Shown here in pieces: positions 16,295 through 25,200 of a DNA stretch of 36,889 bases. This stretch comes from a virus. Location: positions 1-36,889 of the IMG/VR virus record IMGVR_UViG_3300017782_000074, one strand, 5' to 3'. Under the pieces are notes generated by a model that searched no databases, was not told the DNA's origin, and worked only from the letters and a program-made list of their open reading frames with translations. How positions within the stretch are numbered: position 1 is the stretch's first letter; every line of letters begins with the position of its first letter. Position numbers and translations under genes: made by a program.

Positions 16295-16660
16295 ATGGCT
16301 AACTCATACAGAAGATTTTTTCACAAAAATGTGGCTACAGGGTCAACAACTACGGTTATGACTGTTCCTGCTGCAACAACTGCAATTGTTAAATCTGCGA
16401 TTGTAGAGAACAAAAACTCAAGTAACAACGAATTTAAAATGATTGCAGGATTAGATAGTAATGCTTCTGATATTACTTTATCTACTACAACTGTTTCTAC
16501 TTTGACGGCTGTTGACCTGTTGGTAGGTGGTGCAAGTGCCTTTGGAGGAAGCGGTGCAAAAGGTCCCGTGATCCTTGAGGCAAATGACACGTTGAAGTTT
16601 CAAGCTAGTCAGGCTAGTGGAAATGTAATAATAAGTGTTTTACTAGTAGACAGAAACTAA
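16295..16660 (+). CDS. Small beta-rich virion protein
   Basis: A 121-residue, all-beta protein: RRFFHKNVATGSTTTVMTVP, then TAIVKSAIVENKNSSNNEF, a Thr/Leu-rich middle, and a C-terminal pair of strands (ILEANDTLKFQASQASGNVI, then ISVLLVDRN). This is similar in size and style to the protein at 2825-3199 and to small fibre- or capsid-associated proteins of marine phages. The ATG follows directly on the TAA of the 58-residue gene, and a GGGGG ribosome-like stretch lies just upstream. It closes the second fibre block; the next 82 bases are non-coding. Exact function unknown. Confidence 0.5.
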   Translation: MANSYRRFFHKNVATGSTTTVMTVPAATTAIVKSAIVENKNSSNNEFKMIAGLDSNASDITLSTTTVSTLTAVDLLVGGASAFGGSGAKGPVILEANDTLKFQASQASGNVIISVLLVDRN

Positions 16661-16742
16661 TGTTTTATAGGATAATCTATAGGTATGTAATCACGTTCTT
16701 TCATAACGTGCAGCCTATTGGACAACAAAAGAGAGGAATGTA
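16661..16742 (+). promoter_or_regulatory. Non-coding gap with two small inverted repeats before the ejection genes
   Basis: This is the longest non-coding gap in the window. It contains TATAG (16666-16670) and CTATA (16677-16681) around GATAAT, and a second perfect stem CACGTT (16692-16697) with AACGTG (16705-16710) around a 7-base loop. No T-run follows either stem, so a simple intrinsic terminator is unlikely. GATAAT could act as a -10 element but has no clear -35. GAGAGG at 16731-16736 is the ribosome site of the next gene. The site may be a promoter, operator or RNA structure separating the fibre and ejection modules. Confidence 0.35.
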
Positions 16743-18557
16743 ATGGAAGAGGGGATTATGGGGCTTAACCCTCAAATGGGAATGCCTCAAACACAGAACA
16801 TGAACCAAGAACCAAGGCCAGAGGATATTCAAGCCTTTGAGCAAATGAGACAGCAAGTCTCTCCTAAAGAGTTTTCGGATACAACACTTGATGGTGCTAT
16901 GGCAGAAGATCCAGAGCTAGTTGGTGCTTTCAAAGAAATCTTGCAAGGTGCTGAGATGCCTCAGGAATTAGTTATGGCTTTGAAGCAATTAATTCAAGCT
17001 GTATTAAGTGATCCTTCTATGTATCCTCAGTTGGTTCAAGCTTTAATAGAGTTAGGGGCAGATGCGGAGGACATACCACCTCAGTTTGATCCATCTTTCG
17101 TATCTACTCTAGCTCTCGCCCTTGAAGAAGTAAATGTTTCTCAGCCTATGCCAGAAGAAGTTCAAGGTTTTTCTAAAGGTGGGGTGGTTTCTATGAAACC
17201 AATTGCTAATTATATGGCATCCTTAGGTAGAGGTGGAGATACCATGTTGGCTCACATTAATCCTGACGAGGCTCGTTTATTAAAAGCTCTTGGAGGAGCA
17301 GGAACAATTAATCCGCACACAGGTTTGCCTGAGTTTTTAATAAAGAAATTATTTAAGGGTGTTAAAAATGCGGTAAAGGGTGTGGTTAAGGGAGTGAAAA
17401 AATTTGCTAAATCAAAAGTGGGTAGATTAGTTATTGGTGCGGCTTTAGCTTATTTTGGTGGACCTATGGCTGTTAAAGCTCTAGGAGTTAAAAGTGCGGC
17501 TCTTCAAGCTGCAACCGTAGCTTTTGTTGGAAGCGCAGGTTCTGGATTTGTTGCAGGAGATGGAGTTAAAAATTCCGTAACTAATGGTTTAAAATCAGCC
17601 GCTGTAGCTGCTGTGGTAGCTCCTGGAATTAATGCAGCAATGGGAGATCCCTCGCAAGGTACTTTCTTAGAAAGGTATCAAGCAGGATTTAAACCAGAAA
17701 GTGGTTTCTTAGGAGGTAAAGAAAGTCTTTTGAAGCAACAAGAGGCAGCTCCAATAGAAACAAGAACAATTGGACAAGCTGGGCAAGTTGCTCCAACGAC
17801 ACCAGAAGGTGAACTTTTTTCAGGCATGGGAGAGTTTAGAGAGAATGTTGCTCAAGTAGGTGATCTAGGTACTAGAAATCTTGCTCAAGACACCAGCACT
17901 ATGACTGATTTTTCGTATGATATAACTGGTGATGGAATAACTGGAACTCCTCCTACTGATTTTACTTCTGGATCTAAACAGTTGTCACTTGCACGGCCAA
18001 GTCTTGCAGACAAATATCCAAGTTTTGCAGAAAAAGCGATGCCTGGTTCACAACCTAGCACTAGTTTTGGTGATTATTTAAGAGAAATTGGTAGCGGTAT
18101 TAGAAAATTAGGACCAGGAGGTCAAGATTTTGGAGAAGGTCTTAGTCAAATAGGAAGTGCTGTAGCTACTAAACCATATACAACGGCTGCACTAGGCTTA
18201 GGTGCTCTTCAAGCTGGAGGATACTTTACTCCTGAAGCACCATCTCCGTATGATTTATATGGTATAGATATGAGAAGAGGTTATGACTTATATAATAAAG
18301 ATCCAAGCAAATATATGATTCCACTCCCAAGACCTGGAATACGATATGCAGATGGAGGTATAGCTCAAAATTTTCCTAGAAAAAACGGAGCTATAAATGG
18401 ACCAGGAACTGGAACATCCGATGACATTCCTGCAATGTTATCTGACGGAGAGTTTGTATTTACTGCTAAAGCAGTTAGAAATGCTGGAGGCGGTGACCGT
18501 AAAGAAGGTGCAAATAAAATGTATTCGATGATGAAATCTTTAGAGAGGATGGGCTAA
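16743..18557 (+). CDS. Internal virion (ejection) protein with membrane-active segment
   Basis: A 604-residue protein. Residues 1-140 are acidic and Met/Gln-rich helices. Residues about 168-198 carry TMLAHINPDEARLLKALGG and INPHTGLPEF, a motif found in podovirus internal virion proteins. A cationic amphipathic stretch follows (about 200-228; LFKGVKNAVKGVVKGVKKFA), then hydrophobic segments to about residue 300 (LVIGAALAYFGGPMAVKALG). The C-terminus (about 560-604) has GPGTGTSDDIPAMLSDGEFV and FTAKAVRNAGGG, another motif frequent in phage virion proteins. It probably travels with the DNA and helps to breach the host envelope. ATG 16743 has GAGAGG six bases upstream; ATG 16758 is an alternative. 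Confidence 0.65.
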   Translation: MEEGIMGLNPQMGMPQTQNMNQEPRPEDIQAFEQMRQQVSPKEFSDTTLDGAMAEDPELVGAFKEILQGAEMPQELVMALKQLIQAVLSDPSMYPQLVQALIELGADAEDIPPQFDPSFVSTLALALEEVNVSQPMPEEVQGFSKGGVVSMKPIANYMASLGRGGDTMLAHINPDEARLLKALGGAGTINPHTGLPEFLIKKLFKGVKNAVKGVVKGVKKFAKSKVGRLVIGAALAYFGGPMAVKALGVKSAALQAATVAFVGSAGSGFVAGDGVKNSVTNGLKSAAVAAVVAPGINAAMGDPSQGTFLERYQAGFKPESGFLGGKESLLKQQEAAPIETRTIGQAGQVAPTTPEGELFSGMGEFRENVAQVGDLGTRNLAQDTSTMTDFSYDITGDGITGTPPTDFTSGSKQLSLARPSLADKYPSFAEKAMPGSQPSTSFGDYLREIGSGIRKLGPGGQDFGEGLSQIGSAVATKPYTTAALGLGALQAGGYFTPEAPSPYDLYGIDMRRGYDLYNKDPSKYMIPLPRPGIRYADGGIAQNFPRKNGAINGPGTGTSDDIPAMLSDGEFVFTAKAVRNAGGGDRKEGANKMYSMMKSLERMG

Positions 18558-19621
18558 TGGCAGATATGATGTTTGGAGGTCAGTCTACTCAACCTGATCC
18601 AGAACTACAAGCTAGGAATATTGGTCTATTAGAAAGTTTTATAGATCAATATTACGGAAGATTCAAAGATGTACCAGACGGAAAGGGAGGAACTACAAGA
18701 GAGTTTGTTCCGCCAACGGAGGGCATTCAAGATCTCCCTGCAATACAAGCCGCACCCGCGGATTATTTTACAAATGAAGCTTCTTTAGGTTTAGGGAGAG
18801 AATTAAGAGAAGGTAGAGGTATTGGTGGTTATAAGAACTACCTAGATATGGGTATTGATGATGTAGCACAAGCCAGACCTTTATTTAGAGAGGGTATTCA
18901 AGCTTTACGAGATTCTAACAAAGCTTATGATCCTTCTGATGTTCAAAGATATATGGATCCGTATCAACAACAAGTTGTAGATGCGACTATGAAAGAAATG
19001 AACCGCCAAGGAAATGTAGCTAGAACTCAAGCCGCGGCAGGTGCTGTTGGGGCAGGTGCTTTTGGTAGCACGAGAGAAGGAGTTCAGAGAGCAGAGTTGG
19101 ACAGGGGTTTAGCGGATGTTAAGTCACGAGCTTTAGCTGATTTATATTCTAAAGGGTACTCTGAAGCTTTAGGTGCATCGAGACAAGACTTTGCAAACCA
19201 ACAAGCAAGACAAGCAAACATGGCATCTGGTTTAGGTCAGTTTGGTCAAGGCTTTCAAGGTCTTGGTCAGTCTTTACAAAATACTGCTCAAAATGTTCAA
19301 GGCCAAGGACTTTCTGATTATCAGGCATTCTTTGATGCAGGAAACTTGAGAAGGAATGTAAAACAACAAGAACTTGAAGCTAATAGACAAAACCAACTTA
19401 ATCAAATGATGATGCCATATCAAAGATTTGGTTTTTTACAAGACGCATTTAATAAAGTTCCTACTGGAATGTCTACAATGACTTCTTCTACAACACCAGG
19501 AACTAATCCATTACTTCAAATGTTAGGAACAGGAGCTAATATTGCATTTTCTGGTGCTGCTTTAAAAAGTACATTTCCTAATTTGAATTTAGGATTTGGT
19601 ACTTCTGGTACGGAAGGTTAA
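18557..19621 (+). CDS. Internal virion (ejection) protein, helical
   Basis: A 354-residue protein, mostly helical and Gln/Ala/Gly-rich. The conserved core near residues 130-190 reads DVQRYMDPYQQQVVDATMKE followed by AAAGAVGAGAFGSTREGVQ, a pattern I recognise from predicted podovirus internal virion proteins. A Gly/Gln-rich region (GLGQFGQGFQGLGQSLQ) and a helical RQNQLNQMMMPYQRFGFLQ follow. No enzymatic site is visible. The ATG overlaps the previous TAA by one base, and the next gene starts three bases after its end, so it belongs to the ejection operon. Confidence 0.6.
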   Translation: MADMMFGGQSTQPDPELQARNIGLLESFIDQYYGRFKDVPDGKGGTTREFVPPTEGIQDLPAIQAAPADYFTNEASLGLGRELREGRGIGGYKNYLDMGIDDVAQARPLFREGIQALRDSNKAYDPSDVQRYMDPYQQQVVDATMKEMNRQGNVARTQAAAGAVGAGAFGSTREGVQRAELDRGLADVKSRALADLYSKGYSEALGASRQDFANQQARQANMASGLGQFGQGFQGLGQSLQNTAQNVQGQGLSDYQAFFDAGNLRRNVKQQELEANRQNQLNQMMMPYQRFGFLQDAFNKVPTGMSTMTSSTTPGTNPLLQMLGTGANIAFSGAALKSTFPNLNLGFGTSGTEG

Positions 19622-19623
19622 AA

Positions 19624-22263
19624 ATGGCTAAAAGTGTTTTAGACAGAAGAATGTTTGTTCAAAATATGCTTGATCCTCAAAGGGATGGAATAGTAATGCC
19701 TGATGGTAAGATATTAATGCCTGAAATATCAATTTATGCAGATGACGAAGAGCTTCCAATAGGAACGGGTCAGGATGGTACATCTAGCTCAGACTATCTA
19801 GGATTTGATTCTAGTCCAAAAATAGTTGAAGGTATACGTCCTCTTTTTAATGAAAAAAGCTCTGACTATGATGCAAAAAGTTCTGACTATAACAGAAGTG
19901 CTTTTCAAGAAAAGGATAATACTTATCAAGGCATGAAACCTAGATCTAGTAGAGATAGTTCTGATTACAGTAAAAAGAGTTCTGACTACAATAGAAAAGT
20001 TGATGATCCAGAAATTATAAAAAGAAATATTGAAAAAACTATGGTTCCACAAAACGTAGCTCCACCGCCTCCTGTTCCACAGAACGTAGCTCCACCACCT
20101 CCTGTTCCACAGAACGTAGTTACACCTTCTACGCAATTTTTTCCTCCTGAAATGCTTCCTGGTTCACAGAACGTAGTTACACCTCCTATTCCACAATATG
20201 TTGCTCCAGAAAGAAATGTAGTTTCACAAAATGTTGCTCCAGAAAGAAATGTAGTTCCAGGGGTTACATTTCCTGTTTCTAATCCACAGGGAGAAATTAC
20301 ATCCAGCCGTATACAAGGCGGAGGACAATTTTCTGGAGGAGGACAAGGCGGAGGACAAGGCGGAGGACAAGACGGAGGACAACGCGGAGGACAAGACGGA
20401 GGACAAGGCGGAGGACAAGACGGAGGATCTCCACTTCCTCCTCAATCTAGACCTTCTTTTATTGGACAAATAGCTCCAGCAGGAATACTCACGGCACTTG
20501 GTGCTAGTTTAGCGAGAAATGTTGGAGGGTCCGATCAGGATTCTGTTAAAGAATTACGAGAGATAGCTGAGTCATTACGAGAATCGACAATGCCTTTGAA
20601 TATGCCTGTATTTAGAAGTGGGGGTTCACCTCGCTTTGGAGAGGGTTTAATCCCTGGTTATTATCCTGGTTTAAATGCTCTTAAAAATATGTTCAAGGAT
20701 AAAGGACCTTTTAAACAAAATCCTCTTATATACAAAATACCAGATTCAGGAGATTTTGATGACCCACAAACTGATGACCCAGAAGCTGTAAGTGTAGAAA
20801 AATTTCAAAACACAGAAACCAATGTTAATAATACTTTAGATGGCTCTGATTCAGAGGAAGAACTTAATAACCAGGTACAAGATGGTATAGAGGTACAAGA
20901 TGGTATAGAGGTACAAGATGGTAAAGAGCAACCAAATAGTATGGCGGAAATTTTAGCTTTATTAAAAGGAGACACAACTGAAAAAACACCGAAAGATTTT
21001 AGGGGTCGAGTAGAAGATAGAGTCTCTCTTTATAAAAGTATATTAGGTATGGATGACAACGAAAGAAAAACCAATGCTTATTTAGTCTTGGCTCAGGCTG
21101 CTGCAAACGTCGCAAAATCGGCAGGAAAGAATCGTAAAGTCCTTGATATTTTATCAGAGGGATTACAAACCTTACCTCTTGGTTTAGCAAAGGCACAAGC
21201 CGCAGATAGAAAACAAGATTTAGCTATTGGAACTGCTGCAATAAGTGCAGAAGAAGGAATTGATTCTGCTTTCGCAAAGTCACAAGCTGATTTTGCTAAA
21301 TTAGTAAGAGGTGAATTTGTTAAGGCTAAATTTAGAAACCCTTCAGACAAAGCAAAAGCTGGTGCTCTTGTTGCTAAGGCAGAAAACGATCCGAAAAGTT
21401 TAACTATAGAAGATTTATCAAATCTTCAAGCGCATGGGGTGCTTGATACTTACCCTAAAACTGGTGAGCTTTTGTTACCTGTATCAAAACGATTTGTAAA
21501 AATGAGTTCTCAGGCGCAACCAACTGAAGAATTTTTAAAAACTCTTCCTGATTTTAATTCACCTGTGTATGACGCAAATGGAACTGCGGCTTTTGTTCCT
21601 GGTGGACAACCTGTATTAGGTGAGGATACTAGAGATGATCTTTTAGCTTCTTTAACACAAGAAAAACGTATACTAGATAAGTTAAATCAAGTTGTTGGTA
21701 AAGGAGTTGGTGGTTTAAGTGATGCATATGGACCAGGAGCAGCTTTTTCAAGAATGTCTTCTACCTTACTTGTTCCTTTCCTTGGGAATGTGGATATTCC
21801 AGGTGTAAGATCCGCCAGATTACTCGATGTTGCAGATGTTCAAGAAGTAAAAAATTTATTAAAAGAAAGTAAATATGCAGAGCGTCCTGGTGGACGATTG
21901 TTGAAAGCAGAATACGAAGACATAGAAAAAGAGTTGAGTAATTTTAATACAGGAATATTAACGGATCCTACCGTTATGTTAAATAATTTAAATCAGTTTA
22001 GAAGAAAACTGGTTAATAATATTTTAATAAATCACAGTAAACTTACAGGAGTAACTCTTCCATTACTAAAACAAATTCCTAAAGGAACAAAAAGTGATCC
22101 TTTATTTGTTTCAGACGTAGCAAATAATAATTTTGTTAGAGATGTTTTACAAAACGCTCCAAGTAAAGTTTTCATACAGTCGCAATTACCTAACGGTAAT
22201 TTCCTACTTAGGTCTTACAGTTCTTCTGAAGCATTATCATTAATACCATATGAGGGACAGTAA
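19624..22263 (+). CDS. Internal virion protein with long low-complexity N-terminal region
   Basis: An 879-residue protein. The N-terminal 270 residues are low complexity: SSDY-containing repeats near 55-120, a VPQNVAPPPP repeat near 140-170, and a GGQ(G/D)-rich stretch near 240-268. A short VQDGIE repeat lies near 417-434. The C-terminal half (about 445-879) is a helical domain (LYKSILGMDDNERKTNAYLV, then LAQAAANVAKSAGKNRKVLD) of a type seen in podovirus ejection proteins. There is no catalytic motif. Disordered linkers may let the protein thread through the portal. The gene lies between two other ejection genes, with its TAA directly before the next ATG. Confidence 0.6.
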   Translation: MAKSVLDRRMFVQNMLDPQRDGIVMPDGKILMPEISIYADDEELPIGTGQDGTSSSDYLGFDSSPKIVEGIRPLFNEKSSDYDAKSSDYNRSAFQEKDNTYQGMKPRSSRDSSDYSKKSSDYNRKVDDPEIIKRNIEKTMVPQNVAPPPPVPQNVAPPPPVPQNVVTPSTQFFPPEMLPGSQNVVTPPIPQYVAPERNVVSQNVAPERNVVPGVTFPVSNPQGEITSSRIQGGGQFSGGGQGGGQGGGQDGGQRGGQDGGQGGGQDGGSPLPPQSRPSFIGQIAPAGILTALGASLARNVGGSDQDSVKELREIAESLRESTMPLNMPVFRSGGSPRFGEGLIPGYYPGLNALKNMFKDKGPFKQNPLIYKIPDSGDFDDPQTDDPEAVSVEKFQNTETNVNNTLDGSDSEEELNNQVQDGIEVQDGIEVQDGKEQPNSMAEILALLKGDTTEKTPKDFRGRVEDRVSLYKSILGMDDNERKTNAYLVLAQAAANVAKSAGKNRKVLDILSEGLQTLPLGLAKAQAADRKQDLAIGTAAISAEEGIDSAFAKSQADFAKLVRGEFVKAKFRNPSDKAKAGALVAKAENDPKSLTIEDLSNLQAHGVLDTYPKTGELLLPVSKRFVKMSSQAQPTEEFLKTLPDFNSPVYDANGTAAFVPGGQPVLGEDTRDDLLASLTQEKRILDKLNQVVGKGVGGLSDAYGPGAAFSRMSSTLLVPFLGNVDIPGVRSARLLDVADVQEVKNLLKESKYAERPGGRLLKAEYEDIEKELSNFNTGILTDPTVMLNNLNQFRRKLVNNILINHSKLTGVTLPLLKQIPKGTKSDPLFVSDVANNNFVRDVLQNAPSKVFIQSQLPNGNFLLRSYSSSEALSLIPYEGQ
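20044..20127 (+). repeat. 30-base tandem repeat encoding VPQNVAPPPP
   Basis: Two full units (20044-20073 and 20074-20103) differ at only a few bases; a third, partial unit runs to about 20127 before diverging. The unit encodes a Pro-rich decapeptide. A looser NVVTP/ERNVV-type variation continues downstream. The in-frame length preserves the reading frame, consistent with repeat expansion inside a disordered linker. Confidence 0.75.
20341..20424 (+). repeat. 12-base tandem repeat encoding GGQ(G/D/R)
   Basis: Seven consecutive 12-base units of the type GGACAAGGCGGA run from 20341 to 20424, with single-base variation (G, A or C at two positions). They encode Gly-Gln-Gly/Asp/Arg-Gly. A diverged unit lies just upstream and the array ends at GGATCT. 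Unit number is likely to vary between related phages. The apparent Ser/Leu-rich ORF on the opposite strand is an artefact of the repeat. Confidence 0.85.
20874..20927 (+). repeat. 18-base tandem repeat encoding VQDGIE
   Basis: Three adjacent 18-base units (GGTACAAGATGGTATAGA) start at 20874, 20892 and 20910. The first two are identical and the third differs by one base, turning Ile into Lys. The near identity suggests a recent slippage or duplication. Confidence 0.85.
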
Positions 22264-25200
22264 ATGGCTGTTATAACTCTTCCTACTGGTGAACAAGTAG
22301 ACACAAAAACAAACAAAGTAGTAGGTTTTGCGGATCCAATACAAGTAAATCCAAGTGATGCTCCAAAAAGAGCAGAACCTGTAGATGCTATGGGAATAGT
22401 TAATCAACTATCCTGGTCTTTTAACTCCGCTATTTTTGATTTACCTGATGCAATTACAGAGGGTATTGGAAAAGTGTTGGGTATTGATGACCCAGTAGTG
22501 CTTGGCGATTTTATGGAATATTTTAATACTGCTACTGGAGAAACCGCTCCTAAAAATATGCCTGAAAGATACGCTAGAAAGATTGGAGAGTTTGGAGGAA
22601 CAACATTACCTATATCAGGGCTTCTGCTTCATTTTGCTAGAAAGGGAGCTTTTGGAAGGTTTCAAAAAGCGTCAGATTACTACACAGGAAAGCAGGGAAC
22701 TGCTGGAAATTTAAAAGATTCTTTAAAAGGTGTTGCAAAAGAAACTTTTGATTACATTAGAAAAAATCCTAGAGAAGCTTTACTTATAGATTTAGCTTTT
22801 ACGGGTGCGTTAGCTGGAGTGGATCAATCTATAGAAGAATTTGTGGACGAAGGCCAAGGAAAAGAACTTGCAAAAGCCTCAGTTCCTCTTTTAGCACTTC
22901 CAGCAGGAGTTGGAGTTGTGTCTTTAGCTGAAGCTTTATTTAAACTGTCTCCTACTCGAGCGGTAGCAAAACTTTTTTCAGGAGCAAAAAATACAGAAGG
23001 ATTAGCTACAAAAAACACAGCAGATATTTTAAAAGAAGATCCAAGGCTTAAAGAATTAGTAGATCAAAAAGTAATAAGCATACCTTTTGCAAAACAAGTT
23101 GTTGAGGTGGCAAACAAAAGATCTTTAGGAACAGCTGCTAAAGAGTTAGATAATATTTTTAAAATATTAAAAGATGAAACATTTGATGAGGGCAAAGCTT
23201 TTACCTTTGCAAAGAAATTAGAACAATTTGAAAAAGATAATCCAGAGTTATTTGAAGGATTAAATTTTAAATTAGACATTGCTCAGTTAGCAGATAGTCC
23301 TATGTTAAATAAAATGATTAGTGAATACAGAGCAAAGGCTCCACCAGGAGTTGCTAAGTCTGCAATTGAAAGACAAAATGAATTACTAGATAACTTTGCA
23401 ACTATATTTACCAGAGCAACTCCTCAAGAAAAAGGAGAAGCTGTAGGATTTTTGAGAGCAGTTCAAAGTATGAACGAAAAAAATATTAAGGAGTTAAGTG
23501 AAAGAGCTGGAAACATAGGTAAAGCTGAAAAAGATAAGTTAGAAAAAAAATATCGTTACATAACTCTAGATGATATAGGTATGTTTTTTGAAAAAAGTAT
23601 TATTCAAAAGTTAGATCAAGTAGATAAAAACTTTCAATTAAAAGCAGAACAAGGACAATTTACAAGAACAAAAGATGGTGTAGATGCACCCACTCGAGAT
23701 CCTTCTAAGTTTTCAGAAGAAGAATTGCGAGGAGAGATATTATCTGACATTCCTTCAATAGATTTCACAAAGTTTTTGTTAAAATTTAAAGAAGAATTTA
23801 AACCAACTCTAAAAGATGAAAGAGATTTTCAAGATGTTTCTCTTACAAGAATCTATAATTTAATAGATAACTTTTTTGCAACAAGACAAAAAGAATTTTA
23901 TCGTAGGATAGAGGAAGGTTTTAAAACCGACACAAATAAAAATGGTGATTCTTTAGGTATTCCTGGTTTTAGGGAGTTTTTAACCTCTAAAAAAACTTAT
24001 GGTACAAAAGATGGTTTTCCTCAAGATGTAGAGATACCTATTTTTACTGCTATATCTAGAAGAGCAAAAGGTAAAAAAGGTAAGGTAATTCTTTTACCTG
24101 GAGAAAGTATAGCACCAGAGTTACAAGCACAAATAAAAGGTATTGAAACATTAGAACAAAATTACAATTCTATTTTTAATTATGCTTTTAACAAGTTTTA
24201 CAGAGAACAAAATTTTAAAGCAATAAAAAATCCAAAGGATGCTGAAACTAGAAAAACGGTTCAAGAAAAAGATAGAAATATACTTTACTATCCAACTCAA
24301 GAACAAATAGATGGTTTAGTAAAAAACTTTCTTAAAAAGAATCAATATTCAGAAAAAGATTTATTTCCAACAGTAAAATTAGCTTTACCAGATGCATTTA
24401 CTTTGTTAGGTAAAATACGAAACAGTCTCGCAAATACACAAGCTGATGTAAACAAAGATTTTAAAGATTTTAATACGGGAAGACGTTTTTTACTTTCTCA
24501 AGAAAAAATGTTTAACGCAGTAAATAAAGAAATACTGAGAGGGTTTAATAAAGAAGGAAAAGACGTTGGTAAATTTGTAAAAGAATATCAAGATACATTT
24601 TCTTTTTTTAAAAACATATTAGCTAAAAAAGCTTTGGATCCTTCTACGTCAGAAGAAAGTTTAGCTAAATTTTTATTAAATGATTCTGCAAACCTAAAAG
24701 CTTTAAATAGTTTATTTTTAAAAGATAACGGTAAACACGTTTCCAGTTACATAAGTAATTTAGAAAAAGCAGTTATAAGTAAAATAACAAATAATAATCC
24801 TCAAAAAACTTTTATAAAAGATGGAGAGTTTGACTTACAAGCGTTTAGCAATGCTTTAAAAAATATATCTCCTACTATTCGTAAAAATTTTCCTGAAGAA
24901 CTTAAAACTAGATTAGACAATGCAGATGGAATGGCAACTAGAATAATAGCTAGGAAAAAAGAATTAGAAGATAAAGCAAACGCTATAACAGAAGGATCTT
25001 TTATGAAGTCTATAAAAGGTTTAGTGGAGGACGGACAAGATTATGGGGATGCTATTTTAAAAGCTTTAAAAGAACCTCAGTTTATGAATGTCTTAAAAAA
25101 AGAAGCAGATCGAATAGAAGCAGAAGCAATCTCTAAAGCTAAACAAGGTATAACTCCTGACGGTATATCAAAAAAGTTTGCAGCTAGTCAAGAAGCTAAG

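Noticed and set aside
16692-16710. CACGTT/AACGTG stem as an intrinsic terminator
   Set aside because: The stem is only 6 bases and no T-run follows; kept only as a possible regulatory structure.
20224-20469. Minus-strand ORF rich in SSALSSVLS repeats
   Set aside because: It is a direct reflection of the 12-base GGQ repeat on the plus strand.
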